DNA of 64,000 bases from Desulfobacteraceae bacterium (GTDB lineage Bacteria; Desulfobacterota; Desulfobacteria; Desulfobacterales; SURF-7): positions 58,423 to 122,422 of the forward strand of contig QZKS01000064.1 in NCBI GenBank assembly GCA_003599865.1, read 5' to 3'. Positions 42,803-51,436 of this stretch are shown here, piece after piece (the stretch's first letter is position 1; every line of letters begins with the position of its first letter). The translations under genes and the position numbers were made by a program. The notes beneath the pieces were generated by a model that saw nothing but the letters and a program-made list of their open reading frames with translations, had not been told where the DNA came from and searched no databases.

Positions 42803-44328
42803 GCTTTTTCCTCCATTGAGACCGGTATCCAGAACGTGAATGTGGTGCCCTTCCCCATACTGCTTTCAACCTGGATATCCCCTCCATGCTGTTCAATGAT
42901 GTCCTTGACAATGGCCAGCCCGAGTCCGATGGTGCCGCTTTTCCCGCGTTCGGAGAACTGGGTGAACCGATCAAAAATGTACGGCAGATAGTCCGGGTCG
43001 ATCCCGCTTCCGGTATCACTGCACTGAAAATAAAAACGCGTTCCCTGTTTGTAGACCTTTAAGACAATCCGTCCTCCCTGGTCGATATAACGCAGGGCAT
43101 TTCCCACAAGGTTGGTGATCACCCATGGAAAACGAAAGGAATCGATGGTTACCCGGGGCAGATTGTCCGGTATCCGGAGGTCTATGGAGATCTCTTTTTT
43201 TTCGGTTTGTTTGATCAACGGCGCAAGACACTCCCGAATCACCACAGCGATATCGAGGGTTTCTTTCGGACGTGGACGCGACATGGCTTCAAGACGGGAA
43301 ATATCGACAAGCTCGTTGATCAATGCCGTTAACCGTGAGCAATCCTCATTGGCCATGGCGCAGAGTTTTATTCTTTTTTCAGCAGCGAGCGATTCTCCCC
43401 GGTTGTTCAGCATCCCCACACTCATGGCCAGGGAAGTCATCGGCGTTTTTAATTGATGGGAAATGTCGGCAATAAACCGGCCTTTGGCTTCCTCGCTGCG
43501 ACGAACCTTTTCCCGTTCCGTTGCAAGGATTTCGTCCCGATGATGATCGTATTGCTCGAGACGGCTGAGCAGACGGTTAAAAGACTTTCGTAAAAAACCA
43601 ATTTCATCATTGGTCTGTGAAGGAATCATCGGATAGGTGCCGGTTCCTTCCTGAATGCCTGAAATCTGTTGTGCCAGTGCCATGATGGGTTTTGCAATGC
43701 GAAAGGACCAGAAATAGCTTAAAGCCAGGATCGCGGTGATGATGACACCAAAAAGGATGGCCGCCTGTTGCTGCGCCCTGCCGGCCAGCAAACGGGTCTG
43801 GTGCTCTGCATGTTCCATGGCGTTTTCATTGATCGCCACCAGATTCTCTATGATATTGATCATTTCAGCGGTAATTTCCAGAAATCCGGTAAAACGGTCC
43901 CCTGACCAGCTGTTTTGCCTATCTTCTTTCAGGGTGCGGGCAAGGGTTTCATATCGATCGAATCCGTCATATAACCGGTCGATCATTTCCTGCTCACCGA
44001 TTTCGGTGACATTTCTCCGGCATATATTCAGGTTGTCGGATAAATTTTGCAGCCTTTCTGCGGGAATCACAATGATGCCTTGCCGTCCGGATACCTGTTC
44101 CAGCATCCGGTTCCGTAATTCTTCCAGTGTTTTTCGTGCTTCCTGGGCAGCCCGGATACTTTTATAATTTTTCGAAAGAATCTGTTCGGCGCTGTCTCCC
44201 AGATCGCTGAGATATTGGTTGTTGAGAAATGCCGCTGCCAGCAATGCAATCGTCGGCAGGAGGCTCACGAGAAATATTTTGAACCGGATCGAATACCGGA
44301 TTGGGGTTTCTGTTTGTTTTTGATTCAT
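42799..44328 (-). CDS. Membrane sensor histidine kinase
   Basis: 509 residues: membrane segment at about 15-37, a 150-residue periplasmic helical sensor, second membrane segment at 189-209, HAMP at 210-260, HisKA with H291 in DISHQLKTP, and HATPase with NLVGNALRY, DTGSGI and GTIGLGLAIVK. The overall arrangement resembles KinB-type kinases. It overlaps the response-regulator gene by 4 bases and is its cognate partner. The signal is unknown; the neighbouring K+ uptake operon suggests osmotic or ionic stress. Confidence 0.93.
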   Translation of the reverse strand: MNQKQTETPIRYSIRFKIFLVSLLPTIALLAAAFLNNQYLSDLGDSAEQILSKNYKSIRAAQEARKTLEELRNRMLEQVSGRQGIIVIPAERLQNLSDNLNICRRNVTEIGEQEMIDRLYDGFDRYETLARTLKEDRQNSWSGDRFTGFLEITAEMINIIENLVAINENAMEHAEHQTRLLAGRAQQQAAILFGVIITAILALSYFWSFRIAKPIMALAQQISGIQEGTGTYPMIPSQTNDEIGFLRKSFNRLLSRLEQYDHHRDEILATEREKVRRSEEAKGRFIADISHQLKTPMTSLAMSVGMLNNRGESLAAEKRIKLCAMANEDCSRLTALINELVDISRLEAMSRPRPKETLDIAVVIRECLAPLIKQTEKKEISIDLRIPDNLPRVTIDSFRFPWVITNLVGNALRYIDQGGRIVLKVYKQGTRFYFQCSDTGSGIDPDYLPYIFDRFTQFSERGKSGTIGLGLAIVKDIIEQHGGDIQVESSMGKGTTFTFWIPVSMEEKA

Positions 44329-44534
44329 ATGCGTGGCTTCAGATTATAGTATCATTGCCTGCTTCCGGAAATTGAATCCGTCATACCACAAATTACCGGG
44401 TTGGTACCTGATAAATTTTAATTTTTAATGAGATTTGTTGTTTCAGGCATGCTTTTCCGATTGACACCCGGATGCGGAATTACAATATTGAACCCCAAAA
44501 CAGTCATTCGATAAAAATGAAAGGAAAAACCCGT

Positions 44535-44918
44535 ATGAAAATACAGACGCATCAGTTGATTAACCGGGAATACTGCGGAACCCCTCTTGTGCTGGAAAAG
44601 GGATACAGCAAGGTGGAGCTGAAGACCTCAGATACGATGATGGTGGATGAAACCGGTCTTGTTCATGGCGGATTTATCTTCGGACTGGCGGATTATGCGG
44701 CAATGATCGCCGTAAACCATCCCCATGTGGTTCTGGGAGGGGCACAGGTGAAATTTGTCAAACCGGTAAAAAACAATGAAACGGTCTGGGCGGAAGCGGT
44801 TGTGGAAGATGGTGACGGGAAAAAAAGGAATGTAAATGTTACGATTACCAACGGAAAAGAAACGGTTTTTCAGGGGTTGTTCACCTGTTTTGTCCTGGAC
44901 AGGCACGTATTGAAATAA
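44535..44918 (+). CDS. Hotdog-fold thioesterase (PaaI-like)
   Basis: 127 residues from ATG 44535, preceded by AAAGGA at about 8 bases; the longer frame to 44472 is unsupported. DETGLVHGGFIFGLADYAAMIAVN is the hotdog helix with the HGG motif used by PaaI/YbgC-type acyl-CoA thioesterases, and AQVKFVKPVKNNETVWAEAVV is the following strand pair. It stands alone, divergent from the kinase gene and convergent with the zinc-ribbon protein. The acyl substrate is unknown. Confidence 0.85.
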   Translation: MKIQTHQLINREYCGTPLVLEKGYSKVELKTSDTMMVDETGLVHGGFIFGLADYAAMIAVNHPHVVLGGAQVKFVKPVKNNETVWAEAVVEDGDGKKRNVNVTITNGKETVFQGLFTCFVLDRHVLK

Positions 44919-44926
44919 CCATGGAA

Positions 44927-46324
44927 TCAGCTTCTTCTTTTGACCCTTCTGACCAGTTTTCTTTTTTTGCCGGGGGATGAAGCCGTATCGGTCTGGGGCG
45001 GACCAAGGTGATCCTGCCGGAATGAGCAGGTCGATCTTGGGCACTTCAGACCGCGCTGGCCGCCTTCCGCAGGGATTTCGATCAAAAATTTATTTTTGCA
45101 CAACGGACATTCAAACGGATAGGGTTTGCCCCAGCTGATAAATCCGCAGTGTGAATTGGAACATGAATAGTATTCCTGTCCTTTTTCCGTGGTACCGGAC
45201 AAGACCTTTCCAATGTTGCATGCCGGGCAGGAGATCGCTATGGTTTCCTGAAAGGCCGCGATCTTTTTTTCAATGTTGTTCTGGTCAATGGATGCGGGTT
45301 GTGCGATCTCATCACGGATTTCATCTTTCCGGCTATCCACTCGTGTTTGTTCTTCGCGTGCGGCAATTTCCGCCTCTTTGGCCTTCAATTCCGCCTCTCT
45401 GGCTTTTATCGCCGCCTCCTGGGCTGCGATAGCGGCGGCTCTCAACTCAGCCTCTTTAGCCGTTTTTTGGGCTTCCGCAAGCACTGCCTTCTTTTCCGCT
45501 TCCAGCTCAGCCTTTGCTTCCGCCTCTCCGGCTGCCTTTTCGGCAGCTTCTTTTGCCTGAATTTCCGCTTCACTGGGGCCCTTGGGAAAAATTTCCTTTA
45601 CTGCCGGTTTTCGGTCGGATGAGATGCTTTTTCCCTCCTGCGCCAATGAACCGCCGCTGGACATCCGGGTTCGCATTCTTTCGAGTTTCTGAACATAGGC
45701 TTTTTTCAAATCATCGGATATCTGTTTGGCTTCTTTTTGATCCAGCCGGCTGCGAGGCTGGATGGAAAGTGATTTTTTTTCATCAATTTTGATATGCTGC
45801 CGGGAAAGAGGGATTCCTTTGGACTCCAGTGTCTGGTCAAACTGGCTGATTGCTTCATCCAAACCTTTACGTTTGCTGGTGACTTCGGAAATCATCTGTA
45901 GAATATACCCGACCAGATTCATTCCCTTCATTCCGGGGAACAGATTGTCCAGGAAACTCACCAGGGCAAAGGCGGAAATCTGGGCATTGTACCGGTTGCG
46001 CTTGTCGATTTCAACGTAGCCATGCTGGGCCAGTCCCTGGAATGAAACCATCAGATTATCATCAATGTCCAGTCCGATATTGGAAAGCTCATCCAGAAAG
46101 GCCTCTCTCGTGTATCGATCCGGTGGGGACTGCGGGGAGTTTTTAATCTCATTCTCCCTTTCGACCAGCACCAGCAGACAGGCGATTGTAGAAAGGTTGA
46201 AGGACAAGGATGCTGCAAGGGTATCGATTTCCAGAAGCCGCTGGATATGTCTCACCAGAATTTCATCAAACAGTGATTTGACCTCTGACAATTCCATTTT
46301 TTTTTCTTCATTGATTTCATTCAT
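44927..46324 (-). CDS. Coiled-coil protein with C-terminal zinc ribbons, unknown function
   Basis: 465 residues. The N-terminal 180 are helical and look like a winged-helix or chromosome-structure-type domain (FDEILVRHIQRLLEID, LVSFLDNLFPG). Residues about 245-335 are a long Ala/Glu/Lys-rich coiled coil with repeated AKEAE units. The C-terminus has topoisomerase-type zinc ribbons: CPACN...YSCSNSHCG, CPLCKN and CPRSTCS, then a basic KKRKLVRRVKRRS tail. The tail and ribbons suggest nucleic-acid binding. It shares the strand with the acidic gene and the parA gene upstream, but 205 bp separate it. Confidence 0.6.
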   Translation of the reverse strand: MNEINEEKKMELSEVKSLFDEILVRHIQRLLEIDTLAASLSFNLSTIACLLVLVERENEIKNSPQSPPDRYTREAFLDELSNIGLDIDDNLMVSFQGLAQHGYVEIDKRNRYNAQISAFALVSFLDNLFPGMKGMNLVGYILQMISEVTSKRKGLDEAISQFDQTLESKGIPLSRQHIKIDEKKSLSIQPRSRLDQKEAKQISDDLKKAYVQKLERMRTRMSSGGSLAQEGKSISSDRKPAVKEIFPKGPSEAEIQAKEAAEKAAGEAEAKAELEAEKKAVLAEAQKTAKEAELRAAAIAAQEAAIKAREAELKAKEAEIAAREEQTRVDSRKDEIRDEIAQPASIDQNNIEKKIAAFQETIAISCPACNIGKVLSGTTEKGQEYYSCSNSHCGFISWGKPYPFECPLCKNKFLIEIPAEGGQRGLKCPRSTCSFRQDHLGPPQTDTASSPGKKRKLVRRVKRRS

Positions 46325-46529
46325 TTGTATTCACCTGATGGGTTGTTTTGTGTTGTTACCCTCATGCGGTTGCAGAAAAAAGGATTGATACCTTTCATTT
46401 GAAATCCTTTAAGAATGTTTGTGATTTGACAGCCGGAGATCGAGCGTGGTTCGGTCTTGTATGTCTAAAAATATTTAAAATCGAAATGTTACAGGCAAGC
46501 TGGAAACCAGGAAGAACCCGGTGGTAACG

Positions 46530-46988
46530 TTAATCCTGATTGATTTCCGATATCATATCGGCAATTTTTGAGGCCATCTGCGAAACGTTTTCATTTACTT
46601 CGACCTCGGATTCAACCAGTGAATCTTCCATGAGTTCTTCATTCCCGTCCGGGCTGTTATCGGTCCTGGAATGTTTCGCGGAAGGTGAAGACAAGGAGCC
46701 TTCTTCATCCGCTTTCTGATCATCGGTCAGTGCCGTAACAGTCAGGCACTCACCCTTGCGGTCAAACAGAACGGAAAGAGAAATCCGGACATCAAAATTC
46801 AGTTTATAGGCAATCTGATTGTTGTGAACAACGATGTCGCCGTTTTTATACTCAATATCTTCCTGGAATCCCAGATGATATTTATTCTTAAAAATTTTTT
46901 CTATGGCTTCCCAGTCCAGATCTCCGGTGATGGCATCAATCAATTCCTTTTCTCCCATTTGTATGACATCAGAATCCGTTACTTTCAC
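46530..46988 (-). CDS. Acidic protein of unknown function
   Basis: About 152 residues from GTG 46988, preceded by AAAGGGGG; TTG 47006 and ATG at about 46958 are alternatives. The first 90 residues are folded-looking (LDWEAIEKIFKNKYHLGFQEDIEYKNGDIVVHNNQIAYKLNFDVRISLSVLFDRKGE), the last 60 are acidic and probably disordered, ending in a helix (SQMASKIADMISEINQD). No family recognised. Lies between the ParA-like gene and the zinc-ribbon protein on the same strand. Confidence 0.5.
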   Translation of the reverse strand: MKVTDSDVIQMGEKELIDAITGDLDWEAIEKIFKNKYHLGFQEDIEYKNGDIVVHNNQIAYKLNFDVRISLSVLFDRKGECLTVTALTDDQKADEEGSLSSPSAKHSRTDNSPDGNEELMEDSLVESEVEVNENVSQMASKIADMISEINQD

Positions 46989-47164
46989 CAGGCCCCCTTT
47001 AAGCAAATGTCTGCCGGAATGCGTCGTCTCGTGACTGTTATTTTTTATTGATGGACAAAAAAGTGGATCGAAATCATTTTATCGGGCTTTATTTTATCGC
47101 AATCCGATGGTTCTGGCAATAACCGTTTGCGATTCATATCAAAAAAAACGTGATGATGCAGACA

Positions 47165-47929
47165 TCAGGCAATTTTCTTCAGCAGCTCAACCGAAAAATC
47201 AAAATAGGCCTGAGCCGCTTCAGAACGGATATCGCAAAGTGCAACCGGTTTTCCGGATCGGCTTGCTTTTTGGACCATATCATCCCGGGGGATGGTCGTC
47301 TTGAAAGATGGATACGGGATTTGTTTCCGTTCACCTTCTGAAAGAAAGCGGTCCGGACCATCTTTTCCGGAACACATATTCCACAATGTCCCGGCAATTT
47401 TCAAATCCGGATTCAACTGATCCTGTACCATTTTGATGATCTCATCAAGGTCGGACAATGCCTCCCGTGTGGAAACATTGCACGCTGCCGGCAATATGGA
47501 CCAGTCCGAAGCCGCCATTGCACAGATCGTAAAAAAACCCAGGGAAGATGGGGAATCAATGATGACATACTGAAAGTCATTTTTGATTTCCTGAATGATT
47601 TTTTTTAAAATCAACTCTTTTCCCGGTTTGATCGCCAGCCGGTGCTCGGTCAGAAAGAGACTGGGACCGGATGGTATAAACGTCAAATACGCAATCGGTG
47701 TTTGAACCGCAACCTGTCCGGCAGACGCCTTTCCCATGAATGCGTGGTACAGGGTATCCGTGATTTCCATGGGCCGGATGCCGGCATATCGGGTCAGATG
47801 GCTTTGCGGGTCGCCGTCGATTAACAGTGTTTTTTTCTCATAAAGGGCAAGGGTGGCGGCAATGTTGGCTGCAATCGTTGTTTTGCCGACCCCTTCTTTT
47901 TGGCTGATAATACTGATGGTTTTGGTCAT
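47165..47929 (-). CDS. ParA-type ATPase without an adjacent ParB
   Basis: 254 residues. The deviant Walker A reads KEGVGKTT (signature Lys K11, catalytic Lys K16), with Glu in place of the usual Gly at residue 12. LLIDGDPQSHLTRYAG is Walker A', YVIIDSPSSLGFFT is Walker B. ParA proteins dimerise with ATP on DNA and position plasmids, chromosomes or protein clusters. No ParB-like gene is next to it, so it may act with one of the unusual neighbours. GCCCC lies upstream; the ribosome site is weak. Confidence 0.85.
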   Translation of the reverse strand: MTKTISIISQKEGVGKTTIAANIAATLALYEKKTLLIDGDPQSHLTRYAGIRPMEITDTLYHAFMGKASAGQVAVQTPIAYLTFIPSGPSLFLTEHRLAIKPGKELILKKIIQEIKNDFQYVIIDSPSSLGFFTICAMAASDWSILPAACNVSTREALSDLDEIIKMVQDQLNPDLKIAGTLWNMCSGKDGPDRFLSEGERKQIPYPSFKTTIPRDDMVQKASRSGKPVALCDIRSEAAQAYFDFSVELLKKIA

Positions 47930-48095
47930 AATGGGGCAAATTTATCATAAAACTTGGTTTTTGAACAGATTGATTTTCAAAAGTTGCAAATCTTTTCAAG
48001 CAGGTATAAAATAGCAGACAAACATCAAAGCAACCGGCTGGAAATCAACAAACCTCAGATGTATCATCCCAAATAATATTCAAGGGACCTTATTA

Positions 48096-50276
48096 TTGAG
48101 TTCAACGATTACCAAAAATGGTCTGGAAACGGCGATTTCAAATCTCCGGTACCGGAATCCCAAGCTTCCCAAAACCCGTCTGATAGAGGCGATTCGGTCT
48201 TTCTATACGGCTGAGGATGCACTGGAAACCGTTTCCCGGATTGACACTGATACCCTCATCGGAATGATATGGGAACCTGACGACAACCCCGAGCTGATCA
48301 AATCCAGACGGAAGAATCTGAACAGTGTCAAAGCAATTGTAAACAATGACCTGACGCGCCTTTTTCAGGAGGATAAAAATCCGGAAGGGATTATCATCGG
48401 TCCGGCGAACACCTTTGTCATGTCGGATGCGGCAAAGGAAAGACTCTTGTCCTCATTTGCCGACTCGGCCAAGGCCCAGGGTAACCTGCCGCTGGAGAGA
48501 GTCGCGGAAGTTTTGAATGTCATCAGTCAGTTCATATCTGAGATGGAGCAGCGCAGCGACGGCAATCCAAAAGATGAGGTTAAAAAAATACTGGATTTGA
48601 TCAAAGGAATGGCTGCAAAAGCCGGGTTCGATGGAGAGTCGGATGCCGGCGTGGAGGAAGTAAAAACGGATGCTTTTCAAGAGGTCGATGAAGACGAAAT
48701 AGAAGAAATTGATGCGGATGAAATTGAGGAAGTGGAAGAAATCACAGATGATGATCTGGAGATCCTGGAAGATACCGAGCTTGAAGAAATAGACGAAGAC
48801 GTTGATCTTGAGGAGGTGGATGCAGATGAAATTGAAGAGATCGATGATACGGACATAGAGAAAATCGATGCCGATGAAGTGGAAGAAATCGACGATGAGG
48901 ATGTGGAGGAAATAGAAACGGATGATTTTGAAGAGTTCGATGGAAGCGAAATAGAAGAAATTGATGCGGATGAAACTGAGGAAGTGGAAGAAATAACAGA
49001 TGATGATCCGGAGATTCTGGAAGATACCGAGCTTGAAGAAATAGACGAAGACGTTGATCTTGAGGAGGTGGATGCAGATGAAATTGAAGAGATCGAAGAT
49101 ACAGACCAAATCGATGCTGATGAAGTGGAAGAAATCGACGATGAGGATGCGGAGGAAATAGAAACGGATGATTTTGAAGAGGTCGATGAAGACGAAATAG
49201 AAGAAATTGATACGGATGAAATTGAGGAAGTGGAAGAAAATGCAGATGATGATCCGGAGATTATAGAAGATACCGAGGTCGAAGAAATAGACGAAGACGT
49301 TGATCTTGAGGAGGTGGATGCGGACGAAATTGAAGAGATCGATGATACGGACATAGAAGAAATCAATGAAGACGATCTGGAAGAGATCGATGAAGATCAA
49401 TTGGGCCTGCCCCGTGACAACCTTGAACAAAACGATTTTCAAACCGATGAAAACCTTCTTGCCGAGCAGTTTGACGGTTTTCTCGGCAGCATGGAACGAT
49501 ATTACAACCAGTATCTCCTGGTGCCCGGCGGAAACTATCGGATTGGAAATCAATCTCATTCCGATATTGATCTGCCGGAACAGCAGATCTCCCTGCCGGA
49601 TTTTTATATCGGAAAATATCCGATATCCAATGCCTTGTTTGAGGTATTCGTGGAAAGGACAGGCTACAAGACAACCGCCGAAAAACTAGGATATGGATGG
49701 GTGTATTCCGGCCGTTTCCGTAAACATGAAAATCTGAAAACCGGTGTCAGAAGTTCCGAATGGAAGGCAACCTATTCCAGGGAAAAAGTGAGCGGCGCTT
49801 ACTGGTATCAGCCAACAGGTCCGGGAAGCACCCTTCACGGCAAACGAAACCATCCGGTGGTTCAGGTCAGTGTTCAGGATGCGGTCCATTTTTCCGCATG
49901 GGTTGGGAAACGTCTTCCTGCTGAATTTGAATGGGAGGCGGCAGCAAGAACATCAGAAGGATATCCCTATCCCTGGGGGAATGAATGGATGGAGAATGCC
50001 TGCAATTATGAACGGAGCGCGATCTCCGACACCACTCCCGTGGATCGGTATCCCCAGGGCGAAAACAGCCTCGGGATCGCGGACACCCTCTGCAATGTCC
50101 TGGAGTGGACATCCGATCAGGTCAAGCCGGTTTCCGGAAAAATCGTGGGAAAGACATACAATATCGCCAAAGGCGGGTCGTGGATTTCCGACCGGACAAT
50201 TCAACTGTCCAACCGGTTCCGTTTTGAGTCCGGCTTCACGGCGAATATTCTGGGATTCCGCTGCGTGGCGGATTGA
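48096..50276 (+). CDS. SUMF1/FGE-domain protein with three acidic tandem repeats
   Basis: 726 residues, starting at TTG 48096 with AAGGGA about 8 bases upstream. Residues 1-193 are a helical domain of unknown family. Residues 194-435 are three tandem Asp/Glu-rich repeats of 84, 82 and 76 residues. Residues 465-726 are a formylglycine-generating-enzyme-like (SUMF1) domain: VPGGNYRIGNQS, FYIGKYPISNALFE, HPVVQVSVQDAVHFSAWVGKRLPAEFEWEAAAR, YPYPWGNEW, NVLEWTSD, KGGSWISD, GFRCVAD. The catalytic cysteine pair expected after GGS is absent, so it is probably a binding rather than an enzyme domain. It diverges from the ParA-type gene (166 bp). Confidence 0.85.
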   Translation: MSSTITKNGLETAISNLRYRNPKLPKTRLIEAIRSFYTAEDALETVSRIDTDTLIGMIWEPDDNPELIKSRRKNLNSVKAIVNNDLTRLFQEDKNPEGIIIGPANTFVMSDAAKERLLSSFADSAKAQGNLPLERVAEVLNVISQFISEMEQRSDGNPKDEVKKILDLIKGMAAKAGFDGESDAGVEEVKTDAFQEVDEDEIEEIDADEIEEVEEITDDDLEILEDTELEEIDEDVDLEEVDADEIEEIDDTDIEKIDADEVEEIDDEDVEEIETDDFEEFDGSEIEEIDADETEEVEEITDDDPEILEDTELEEIDEDVDLEEVDADEIEEIEDTDQIDADEVEEIDDEDAEEIETDDFEEVDEDEIEEIDTDEIEEVEENADDDPEIIEDTEVEEIDEDVDLEEVDADEIEEIDDTDIEEINEDDLEEIDEDQLGLPRDNLEQNDFQTDENLLAEQFDGFLGSMERYYNQYLLVPGGNYRIGNQSHSDIDLPEQQISLPDFYIGKYPISNALFEVFVERTGYKTTAEKLGYGWVYSGRFRKHENLKTGVRSSEWKATYSREKVSGAYWYQPTGPGSTLHGKRNHPVVQVSVQDAVHFSAWVGKRLPAEFEWEAAARTSEGYPYPWGNEWMENACNYERSAISDTTPVDRYPQGENSLGIADTLCNVLEWTSDQVKPVSGKIVGKTYNIAKGGSWISDRTIQLSNRFRFESGFTANILGFRCVAD
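48675..48926 (+). repeat. Acidic tandem repeat unit 1 (252 bp, 84 residues)
   Basis: First of three in-frame repeats in the SUMF1-domain gene. It opens with FQEVDEDEIEEIDADE and carries the segment LEDTELEEIDEDVDLEEVDA, shared almost exactly with unit 2. Confidence 0.9.
48927..49172 (+). repeat. Acidic tandem repeat unit 2 (246 bp, 82 residues)
   Basis: Second unit, opening FEEFDGSEIEEIDADE. Relative to unit 1 it lacks two codons in the EDTDQIDADE stretch; most of the DNA is otherwise identical, which points to recent duplication. Confidence 0.9.
49173..49400 (+). repeat. Acidic tandem repeat unit 3 (228 bp, 76 residues, diverging end)
   Basis: Third unit, opening FEEVDEDEIEEIDTDE. It departs from the others in its last quarter (IEEINEDDLEEIDEDQ) and leads into the SUMF1 domain. 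Confidence 0.88.
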
Positions 50277-50322
50277 TGAAAAAACCATGGACTTCCTGAG
50301 CAGGATACACTAAAGAAGCTGC

Positions 50323-51210
50323 ATGGATCATTTCATCGATCAATACTTGCAGCATCTGACGATTGAAAAAGGGCTTTCCGCCAATACCATCGAGTCTTAC
50401 CAGCGGGATCTTTTCCGGTTTTTCGATTTTCTGAACCACAATGGAATAAAAGACCTTTCAGAATGTGATACGGCCGTTCTCCTGAAATACATCATTGACA
50501 TGAGAAAGGAAGGACTCTCCGCCCGATCCAGAGCCAGGCATATCGTCACCTTAAGAGGATTTTTCAATTTTCTGGTGCAGGAAAAAAGCCTGGGAACCGA
50601 TCCCACTGAAATCATCGATCTGCCCAAAACAGGACTGCGCCTTCCGGACTTTCTTTCTGTGGATGAAATCAGTCTGCTTCTGAAAATGCCGGATACCGGA
50701 AATCCCAAAGGAGTCAGAGATTCCGCCATGCTGGAACTGCTGTATGCTGCCGGATTGCGCGTTTCCGAGCTGGTGAACATACAGCTCGGAACGGTTTATC
50801 TGGAATCCGGATTTGTCCGGGTAATGGGCAAGGGTTCCAAAGAGCGGGTGGTCCCCATCGGCGGATTTGCAAGGGAATCCCTTGAAACCTATATCCGGAC
50901 GGCCCGGCCTCTTTTACTGAAAAACATCCAGAGCAAGTATCTTTTTGTGGCAAGAGCCGGGAAACCGATGACCAGGCAGGGATTCTGGAAACTGTTAAAA
51001 AAATATGCCCGTCAGGCAGGCATCCAGAAGAAAATCACGCCCCATTCCATTCGTCATTCTTTTGCCAGTCATCTTCTGGAAGGAGGAGCGGATTTGAGAT
51101 CCGTGCAGGTCATGCTCGGACACTCGGATATATCCACTACCCAGATCTATACCCACGTGGCCCATGAACACCTGGTGAATATGCACCGGAAATATCATCC
51201 GAGAGGATGA
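50323..51210 (+). CDS. xerD: Tyrosine recombinase XerD
   Basis: Resolves chromosome dimers at dif with XerC. 295 residues, like E. coli XerD. All catalytic residues are in place: R146 (AGLRVSEL), K170 (GKGSKER), H241 and R244 (HSIRHSFASHLL), H267 (LGHSDISTTQIYTH) and Y276. The N-terminal SAM-like domain (QYLQHLTIEKGLSANTIESYQRDL) is intact. No phage or integron genes are near, which supports a housekeeping Xer rather than an element integrase. Follows the SUMF1 gene by 46 bp. Confidence 0.93.
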   Translation: MDHFIDQYLQHLTIEKGLSANTIESYQRDLFRFFDFLNHNGIKDLSECDTAVLLKYIIDMRKEGLSARSRARHIVTLRGFFNFLVQEKSLGTDPTEIIDLPKTGLRLPDFLSVDEISLLLKMPDTGNPKGVRDSAMLELLYAAGLRVSELVNIQLGTVYLESGFVRVMGKGSKERVVPIGGFARESLETYIRTARPLLLKNIQSKYLFVARAGKPMTRQGFWKLLKKYARQAGIQKKITPHSIRHSFASHLLEGGADLRSVQVMLGHSDISTTQIYTHVAHEHLVNMHRKYHPRG

Positions 51211-51220
51211 CTTCCCTGCC

Positions 51221-51430
51221 CTACTTTTTCCGGATCTCGGAAACCAGATCCTTGATGATGGACAGTACATTGCTTCCCCGCTCTTTTGCAATGCGATGGG
51301 CGTCGTCCACCACCTTTTCCGCCTGCTGTTCGATAACCGAATCTTCGGGCAGCGGAGATCCGGCATTCTGATATTTCCATTTCAGCAGACGAACCGCCAG
51401 GCTGACTTCCTGCTTTCTGAAAAAACCCAT
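51221..51430 (-). CDS. Small conserved-looking protein of unknown function
   Basis: 69 residues: MGFFRKQEVSLAVRLLKWKY followed by an amphipathic helix (VIEQQAEKVVDDAHRIAKERGSNVLSIIKDLVSEIRKK). It lies 6 bp after holA in the ileS-lspA-holA transcript, so it is probably expressed with it. No family was recognised. Confidence 0.6.
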   Translation of the reverse strand: MGFFRKQEVSLAVRLLKWKYQNAGSPLPEDSVIEQQAEKVVDDAHRIAKERGSNVLSIIKDLVSEIRKK

Positions 51431-51436
51431 GAGAAA

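Noticed and set aside
48453-49559. Long minus-strand frames (including a serine-rich 229-residue one) opposite the acidic repeats
   Set aside because: They are the reverse complement of Glu/Asp-coding DNA, which gives Ser/Ile/Phe-rich artefacts; no ribosome site or family, and the plus-strand SUMF1 protein is convincing.
50323-51210. Reading the tyrosine recombinase as a mobile-element integrase
   Set aside because: Length and catalytic layout match housekeeping XerD, with no attachment repeats or phage genes near.
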